NCBI GenBank assembly: GCA_013400975.1 | Contig: WBMZ01009446.1 | Location: 62,001 to 126,000, forward strand | Direction of reading: 5' to 3' | DNA from: Atrichornis clamosus | Taxonomy: Eukaryota > Chordata > Aves > Passeriformes > Menuridae | Length of the DNA: 64,000 nucleotides | Shown: positions 56,148 to 64,000 of the stretch, piece by piece | Layout of the letters: each line of letters starts with the position of its first letter | Position numbering within the stretch: the stretch's first letter is position 1 | Made by a program: the position numbers and the translations under genes | Notes under the pieces: model-generated | What the model saw: the letters and a program-made list of their open reading frames with translations, nothing else | Databases searched by the model: none | What the model was told of the DNA's origin: nothing

Positions 56148-57543
56148 TTTGTCATTTGAGATCCTGGAGCAAACTTTTTGCACTGTATTTTAGATGAAAT
56201 CGGATCAAATGTATGAAAGGAGTTATGTCATGTTGGTTGCCTGTGCGGTAGTCGCCAGACAAGAACGAGCAAAGGAACCCTTGTAAGATTCCTCTTCCCA
56301 GAAGAAAAAGCAGAAAACAGGCATCTACATATTTTGGGGTTTGCAGTAGGGCATAGGAATACTTTTCTTATAAATCTGAATAGCAGTAATGGGAAAGAGT
56401 CTGTGTCTCCTTTAAGGTTCACATCATAAGGTGTTTTGTTTTTCTCACATTTGAAACATGAGTGGAACACAAAGGCAACCAACCTGTTTGTACCCCTTCT
56501 CATTGTTTTAAAAATGTTACAGGTTTTCACAGTTCATCACAGGGATCTCTGCATTCACATTAATGTTTAATTTTTAACTTCATAACTCATTCTGTAACAG
56601 GAGCTGGCTGCTGTTAAAAGGAGTCACCTGCAAGCATCCTCCATGAAATCACGGAGAAGATAAAGATGAACCAAGATCTTTTCTCACTCATCTTTAATCT
56701 TGATAGTGAGTTCTCAGAATTAGGCTGGGTCCAACAGATGAAATGCATTTTCACATATAAAGCTTGCTGCTGGGTGGTTGCCAGGTAAGATAATAAATTT
56801 CTGTCTAATTAAACCACATTCCTTATTTTCCACAATGGCTGATAATTTTCAACATTGCAAGATGCCTTCACATCAGTATATGCTGGGAAAAGTATGATAT
56901 ACCTTTTGTTCAATATCAAAATCCAGAACTTCCAGACATAAAGCCAACAGTTGGCATGACTGAGACTCTCTGAACTTCACACATACACTTTCTCACATGT
57001 TTAACCAGAGAAAGTTTACCTAAGTCACTACACTGGTTTGGCAGAGATATTGAATGTCATGGGGAAACAGAAACAGGAAGGAAAAGCTCAAAGAATTACA
57101 ATAGACAGAAGTGTAGTTAAACTATTGTTTTAACAGAGTAAACCACTTCAATGTATTTGAGTCAAGACACCCGTACCAAAAAAAAGCACCCAGTAAAATC
57201 TGAGTTCAGAAAATAAATACAAGTAAACCTGAACTAACCTGACTGCTGGGTAGAAATGAACTTAGCTACACAATTGGTTTTGCTACTATAAAAGCAGTAA
57301 GGGCCAGGTTAGAAAAATAGTTTCCCCTTTATTTGCCAGCAAACACTGCAGTCTCTTGATCATCAAAGTACTTTATTAGAAGGTACTTTTCAGTACTTAA
57401 ATCTTCCATATACCCTAAACAACAGCAGATATGAAAAAAGGGAGGTTCAAGAGGGTAGAACAATGACTTTTCCTCCTTGGCTTGCTGGGCAGAGTCACAG
57501 AATTATGTAGTGAACTGATTTACACAAATTAAATGTTGGGGGC

Positions 57544-57565
57544 TGTGTGTGTGTGTGTGTGTGTG
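57544..57565. repeat. (TG)n microsatellite
   Basis: About 11 TG units followed by CACGAAGGGGGGG. Confidence 0.9.
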
Positions 57566-59939
57566 CACGAAGGGGGGGAATTAGGGCTATCCATTCACTG
57601 CTTATACTCCTTTTTTTTTTGCAAAAGCAGACCTTACAGTTCTCTCCAGTACTGCCTTTCACTTAAATGAAAATGTCAGTACTTTATTTAAGGGCGGATC
57701 TTCCCACTAGGCTTGCTCTGATCTAAAGACAAGTAGCTGTCAAGAAGATATGGAGAGGTCCTGAGCTCTTCTGTTCCTCACTGCACGTTTCTGCCCTCTC
57801 CCCTTGCATTTAAGAACTGTAGCATCCCCAGTGAGCTACATCAGTTCATCGATCCAAGAGAAAACAAACCTCTGCAAGAAAAGATTAGGTTCTGACATGA
57901 CAGAGATTTCCCCAAAGGAACTACCTCTGTTGGATGACAGCCTGTAATTAAACAAGGTAGAACATCACGTGAAACTCTACCCCCAGCCTAGGTCTTCATG
58001 GATCTGAGTGAGGTGAATGCAACACTGAAGTATTCCCATCACTTTTAAGTTGACTTTCTTCCTCCCTACTGAAGCATTGGTGAGAAATACTCTGTAAAGC
58101 CAAGGACAATTACTTCAGAAGTAGAGTCAAACATCTGAAAATAGGTATTTATACACAGTTGAAAATAATAACTAAAGAAAAACAATTAAAGATTCTAGTA
58201 TCTCTGACTTACTCCATTTGACTCAATGAACAGTGAGTAAACCACATCCACAGATTTTTCATATCACTACCAAGTACATAAAGGTTAAAATATGTTCCTC
58301 AAAGACAGCCTCCCAAATAGGCTTTCTTTTCACCTACTTTGCTATGTGAAGAACTTCTCAGAATTGCAGACTTACTGTTTTTTGCAAGGAATTCTGTCAC
58401 AGTCTTCAAATTTTGTTTATGTTTGGCTTTTTCATTCAGACTAATCAGCCGTCCAGTATTTTGAACAGCTGATTATTCTGAATGACTTTCATTCAGACAT
58501 TCTTTTCCATGACCTTCAGCAAGGACACAGTTTCTTCATGTGTCTGTGATTCACAGTCATACTTTCTTTTTAAAGTACTTTTCACAATAGCATCCCATTT
58601 CCTGACTTTAACAGAATCTTACAACATTCAATCATTTCATGCTTATAATTATGAAAAAACAAGAGATGCATTTTACTTGAGATAATGTGTTAGAATCCTT
58701 TTCTGGTGTTCAGCATCCAAAAAATACAAAAATTCTTCAGCATTTTTTCACACATTCAGGACAAGAGAGTGGATAAAACATGGCACAGGGTTAGCTTGTA
58801 AGCAGCCAGCTACCAATAGGTTAAGCTAACAATGGGAAGGGATGCTAAATTTCTCCCTACCTACCAAACAGTTAATTAAGTGCAGAATAGGTTTTGACAG
58901 CTTCAGATCATGTAAGTAATAATTCAGAATGTATCTACTTAATCTTATACCTCGTGTCCTCTTTCATGATCAGCAATGGAGATGTGGCTTTAACATCCAA
59001 AAGCTTTGGGACTGTTCCTCCCTTTCCTTCATGAAAAAAAGCTCTTTGGACATATCCCATTTCCTTCTAGATTGTAACACTTTCAGGTTTAAAGACATTC
59101 AACTGCCAGATGTCATAAACAAACAATCCTATAGTCCTCCTACCATTGAAATTCCTGCACTAAAATTTCTACCTTATAGAAAATTGACTCTAGATGGAAC
59201 AATCTGGCTAATAAGAACACTAACTTGGACTGAGTTCTACTTTATTTATATCACTTCACATGCACAGAATTACACTATCCTCAGCAGAAATTCTTGTAAC
59301 AAATGCAGGGAAGAAGAGAACAGAATTGGATCTCCTGCCCTCACACACTTCCTGTGACATGCCTGTATCACAAGAGCACAGCAGCCTGTAAAGCCCATAC
59401 TGATTTTTCTCTCACTATGTCTCAGACACATTTCATAAGGTGACAGATGCATTCATAAATTTCACTGCACATTTTTATTGAAAACCCTGTCACTGACATT
59501 TTATTTTTCCCACCTTTATGATTCAAAGCATGTCCTTGTATTTCTTTCTAATGAGCTGCAGCATTTCTCCTAGTGTAGGCTGTTAGATATGTGAATTTTT
59601 AATTCTGAAGAGAAGCACTATATTCTGCAAACTCCATAACTCATGTAAAAAGCAATGTCAAACCTTTATTGGATTACCCTGACTGAGTTTTATATCCTCT
59701 AACCTTTTAAATCTTACTTGAATACATTAGTGTTTTTGGTTTGTCAGGAATAAAATAATTCAAGAAAGTGTAGGCAACTATGGTACACCAATGTATGCAG
59801 TTTCCTGCAAAATAATTCTAACATAGTACCATCCCTCACATATATTTAACAGGACATATTTCATAAATCACGTAAATTTTGTATTTGAAGGCTTTTATTT
59901 CTAAAGATGGGAAAATTATTACTAAGACACTATCCATCA

Positions 59940-61380
59940 TATCTGAGAAGCTGTGGCAGGTCCAGTTAAATTCCCACTGACGGGAAAAGAGGAAATATAA
60001 CCCCCATTTTTAAAAAAGGAAACAACAGAAGACCCAGGAAACTACAGGCCAGTCAGTCTCACCTTAGTGCTTGGCAGGATCATGGAGAGCAGAATCTTCT
60101 GGAAACAATGCTAAGGCAGGCAAATGGGAGGTAAGGAGAGACTGGAGACAGTCAACATGGTTTCACCAAGGGCAAACTGGGCCTGACAAATGTAGTGGCC
60201 TTCTATGATGGGATGACAGCATTGATGAATAAGGGAAGAGCAATTGACATCATCTGCCTGAATTTAAGCAAAGCATTTGACACTGTCCCACACAACATCC
60301 TTGTCCCTAAACTGGAGATAAGTGGATTTGATGGACAGAGCACTCAGTGGATAAGGAATTGGCTGGATGGTCACATTCAGAGAGTTGTGGTCAACGACTC
60401 GATATCCAAGTGGGAACCAGTGATGACTGGTGTTCCTCAGGAGTCAGTGCTGGGACCGGCACTGTGTCACATCTTTGTCAGTGACATGGACAGGGACATC
60501 GACTGCACCTCAGCAAGGTTGCTGACAACCAAGCTGTGTGGTGTAGTCAACTTGCTGGAGGGAAGGGATGACATCCAGAGGGGCCTTCGCAGGATTGAGG
60601 GGTCTGCCTGTGAAAACCTCATCAACAAGGCCAAGTGCAAGGTTCTGCACCTGGATCAGGGCAATTCCAAGCACAAGTACAGGCTGGGCAGAGAAATGAT
60701 TGAGAACACATCTGATGAGAAGGCTTTGCGAGTTTTACTGACGAGAAGCTCAACATGAGATGGCAATGAGCACTCTAGCCCAGAAAGCCAAACGTATCCT
60801 GGGCTACATCAAAAAAGGCAGGGCCAGCAAGTCAATGGAAGTGATTTTCCTCCACTACTCTGTCCTCATGAGATGCCACCTGGAGTTCTGCATCCAGCTC
60901 TGGGGTGCCCAACACAGGAAAGATGATGGAGCAAGTCCAGAGGAGGATCACAAAGATGACCAGAGGGCTGAAGCACCTCTCCTATGAAGACAGGCTGAGA
61001 GAATTGGGGTTGTTCAGCCTGGAGGAGAGAAGGCTCCAGGGAGACTTACAAGTGCCCCTAAAGGGGACCTACAAGAAAGCTGAAGAAGGACTCTTTACAA
61101 GAGCATGTAGTGACAGGACAAGGGAGAGTGGCTTTAAACTGAAAGAGGGTAGGTTTAGACTGGATATTAGGGAGCTGTTTTTTACTGTGAGGATGGTGAG
61201 GCACTGGAACAGGTTGCCCAAAGAAGCTGTGGGTGTCCCATTCCTTAAGAGTTAAAGGACAGACTGGATGGGGCTCTGAGCAACCTGGTCTAGCGTAAAT
61301 TGTCCCTGCCCACGGCAGGGTATTTGGAACTCGATCATCTTTAAGATCCCTTCCAACCCAAATCATTCTATTATTCTATA
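59940..61380 (+). mobile_element. CR1 LINE, longest copy (about 1.44 kb), partial reverse transcriptase and complete 3' end
   Basis: The element is 5' truncated inside ORF2. Frames at 60195-60758 and 60905-61255 hold recognisable reverse-transcriptase text (NLSKAFDTVPHNILVPKLE, then WDGH-type and GVPQESVLGPAL stretches) and the ORF2 C-terminus (RRITKMTRGLKHLSYEDRL). Frameshifts divide them, and the catalytic FADD-type box near 60518-60532 is degenerate with the second Asp lost. The 3' end at about 61340-61380 has TTCCAACCCAAATC and the ATTCTATTATTCTAT terminal repeat. It is a dead copy. Confidence 0.92.
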
Positions 61381-61435
61381 AAAATTATTGCATACATAAG
61401 TGATAAAGTTACTAACATTATATACTTATAGAATT

Positions 61436-61490
61436 AATAATATATGTGTGTACATATATATATACACAAACATGCACATACACATATGAA
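61436..61490. repeat. Mixed (TA)/(CA) simple repeat
   Basis: Alternating TATATA, TGTGTG and CACATA tracts, starting about 55 bp beyond the CR1 3' end at 61380. Confidence 0.8.
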
Positions 61491-64000
61491 AATAATATTT
61501 ACAAACTAGAGCGGTATTTCTCAACCAGAATTAGTTGCTCTGATGATTACACTCTTTTAAAAAACTACCCTGATAGTGCAGTTCCTGTGCTCACTGAATC
61601 TTAAAAATCTCTGCTTTTCCATTTGCACATTAGTTTGCAAATGGTATCAATAAGTTACCCAACAGTCAAATCAGCTATTAAAAAGGAATCTGAAAAATTA
61701 TATGTAAGTTATTTATGGAAAAAGGGTGCAGACAGAGACAGGATATTGACAGAAAATTTTTTAGGTTGATATAGTACTCTGGAATGTGACACAGAGGGAG
61801 AATTAATCCGACATTCTCCACTAGAAATCATCAAGCTGTATCAGAATTCTGAATCTATTTTTGCTAAATAATCAGTTAAACTGTGTGCCATGTTAAAAAA
61901 GCGCTCATAGGGGAAAAAAGATTTGTGAAAGGTTCTGGCTACTAATTTCATTTCAACTGTTAGTGTCCTTTAAAGAAGAAAAAAAATAAAAAAGAAACTT
62001 TCAGTGCACTGTCAATACAGTAAAAGAAGAGAAATACTGCTTTTGACATGAATGTGGGCCAAGAGGCATCCCACTGTGTAGGTTATTCCAAAAAGAAGAT
62101 TTTAAAAATGCATTTAATTCGTCTATGAGAGTCCAATGTGCCATTCTTTCAAAAATTAATCCAGTGCAACTTTTGTGCTCAAAGCTTCAAGGCCTTTTCA
62201 GGCAGCACCCTGACAGAGCAGCCCACTGCCTCCACTTTGCCCAGGCCACTGACACTTTTTAGGCTCTATTAAAGCTTCTCCCTCTCTTTCAGCGTTGTAA
62301 GTGAGAACACACATGCCATCTATCATTTTTTGAAATCTGTAGGAATCCTTTATTTGTTTGGAGGTTTCTCTGTGGAAAAATGTTTCTGAGTGCAAAAGCA
62401 TTTAGCTCTGTTTAGCTTTGCCAAGACAAACTGCAGTAGCTACCTCCATCAGCATCAAGAAGCTTTAACTGATAACGATACATAACCATTAATTTTGTTC
62501 TCTAAAGGCAGACAGGTACTTTAAACATGAAAGAAGTACCAAATGCATTACAAACAATAATAGAAGCATCTCAGTAGGCACAAGAACTTTCACAGGAAGT
62601 TTCCTACTGAGCTAGTCATAGGTTTAAAGAAGGCCTACTCAGAAATTCAAGATTAATTTACACATCATGATCTTACTGACTACATAATGCAATGAAAAGC
62701 ATGTTCACCTTTCTTGATGAAAGAAAGTAGACTTTTTATACAGAGGTGAATGCAATCCTCTGGCAGTGAGAGTAGGCAGAGCCTTTCCTTTTGCCATTTG
62801 ACTGAGAGAGTGCTGTAGTAGGTAGATACAAAAGGGACTTTCTACTGTTCCTGGAGAGTCTGCCCATACTTTTTTTTATTTGCTTTAAAGGAATTACAAA
62901 AAAATAACACTTTGTGAATAATCCACAGATTTTTTTTTTTTTGCCAGACAGAATATTCAATTTCTTCTGTCATTTTGCCACTAGATTAGGTCAGTAATTT
63001 CCTTACAAAACTCTAGTATAAATTTTAACACGAGAAGGATATATCCTCTTTCAAAACAACTTTTTCTTTTCTAATTCATGTCTGCTTTGGTGGCATTTCA
63101 AAAACTAGTGAATATACAGACAGATGACCAGATGACAGGTTTCAAAGAACTGTTTTTGCTTTCTGTGACTAAACATTTGACAGATTTCTTCCAGAAATGT
63201 GTTTCCTGAATAACACTTCATAGAAATTCAACAAAAAAACCCCCCAAATTTATACTCCAAAGCTGTAGAAGCCAAAACCACATGAACTGTAATTATTTTA
63301 GAAACTAAGTGGCCATCAACTTTTGTATATTCCAGTATTTCTTGTTTTGTTCTAGTACTGTACACTGTCATTATCTATTTTTTCAGCAGTATTAAAAGGC
63401 TTTACAAACTGCTGATACTCAGTCATTTACTCTCTGGTGAAGCCAGAGAGCTTTGTAACATTACCAGACCACATCACATATAAAAAGACACTCAGCTACT
63501 GCAAAAGAGGGCTCCTGATGCCAGATAGATTACATTATTGAGCTTTTACAGTACTCACATCTGCTAATTTTTAGAAGGCCCATGGGAGTTCATGAATGCC
63601 AAAACAAAACCAAAAGCCTCTGTGGAATAAATATGAGATTATGTACTCTCCAGCATGCATTATTTAACAATTTTTCTGCTTTGGATTCTGCAAACTCTAT
63701 ATAGATTAACCATTTAATAAAAGTTTGAAAATGTAGATGCTCCATAGATGCTTTTGCAATGTAGTAGTTTTTCTATCTCACAAAGGATGTACAACAGTTG
63801 CAGAAAAAGGCATATCTGGAGAATTTTCATATCACAAATTTTAGATTTCACCTTTTGCAACAGAAGGAATGCAATCCCTGGTGTTTAATTAGAAGTCTGA
63901 AATCACCTTCTACATTATACTATTCTAATACTGATCCCAAGTGAATGTAAAGTGATACTGTAAGCACTTTTCCCCTCTGATCATAGTGCCCACTCAGCTA

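Larger units (their letters stand above)
42494..64000 (-). other. Upstream region of NRCAM, probably 5' intron; no exon supported
   Basis: This is 21.5 kb of AT-rich DNA upstream of the start-codon exon. NRCAM genes have several untranslated 5' exons far upstream, so most of this is likely intronic, but untranslated exons cannot be found by reading alone. There is no CpG-rich promoter-like block. It contains CR1 copies at 45979-46400, 52017-52505 and 59940-61380, a probable old one at 48430-48830, and several simple repeats. The stretches 42494-45978, 46457-48429, 48831-52016, 52506-59939 and 61491-64000 hold nothing else I can name. Confidence 0.7.

Noticed and set aside
57515..57530. Second copy of the palindromic repeat (CTGATTTACA)
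   Set aside because: Only the core motif is present, without the inverted partner arm.
60195..60758. A 187-codon plus-strand frame as a host gene
   Set aside because: Its translation is CR1 reverse transcriptase, and the DNA around it is continuous CR1 sequence.
42494..64000. NRCAM promoter or CpG island
   Set aside because: The region is uniformly AT-rich with few CpGs. No convincing core promoter was seen, so the promoter probably lies outside the window.
1..64000. CRISPR arrays, operons, bacterial-type promoters, riboswitches, terminators or attachment sites
   Set aside because: The window is vertebrate nuclear DNA with spliced exons and LINEs; no regularly spaced repeats or prokaryotic signals were seen.

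Overview
The window is a piece of a bird genome. It is AT-rich and intron-dominated. It carries several CR1 LINE copies with the avian CR1 3' terminus and two ERVL-like solo LTRs. A single recognisable protein-coding gene runs on the minus strand. One ambiguous base (N at 19897) fits a draft assembly. I cannot name the species; the protein is very close to chicken Nr-CAM but not identical to the sequence I remember.

The gene is NRCAM (Nr-CAM, Bravo), a neuronal L1-family cell-adhesion molecule. I traced 25 coding exons from the start codon near 42428 down to 1102. They encode about 1057 residues if every optional exon is included: signal peptide, six Ig domains and four fibronectin type III (FN3) domains. 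Every junction obeys GT-AG and every exon length closes the reading frame. Each Ig and FN3 domain is encoded by two exons, and domain borders fall on phase-1 introns. The fifth FN3 domain, transmembrane segment and ankyrin-binding tail must lie beyond the left edge, and the upstream promoter and 5' untranslated exons beyond the start-codon exon are not visible.

Four short phase 1-1 exons are candidate cassettes in linkers: 18 nt between signal peptide and Ig1, 57 nt between Ig2 and Ig3, 30 nt between Ig6 and FN3-1, and 36 nt after FN3-4. The 18-nt microexon at 39935-39952 is the most delicate call and the most interesting one. A furin-type RSRR site sits in FN3-3.

Layout: 1-7.4 kb holds FN3-3/FN3-4 exons, the 36-nt exon and a CR1 tail. 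7.4-15.9 kb holds FN3-1/FN3-2, the 30-nt linker exon, Ig6 and part of Ig5. 16-17.4 kb holds the rest of Ig5 and half of Ig4. 17.4-26.9 kb is a 9.4-kb intron loaded with a 1.3-kb CR1 and two solo LTRs. 26.9-37.9 kb holds Ig1 to Ig4 exons. 37.9-42.5 kb holds an old 89-bp palindromic repeat, the microexon and the signal-peptide exon. 42.5-64 kb has no exon I can support; it holds three clear CR1 copies, one probable very old CR1-like fragment and simple repeats, and is probably NRCAM 5' intron. I found no tRNA, rRNA, CRISPR or complete mobile element. The novelty here lies in gene architecture and repeats rather than in a new system.
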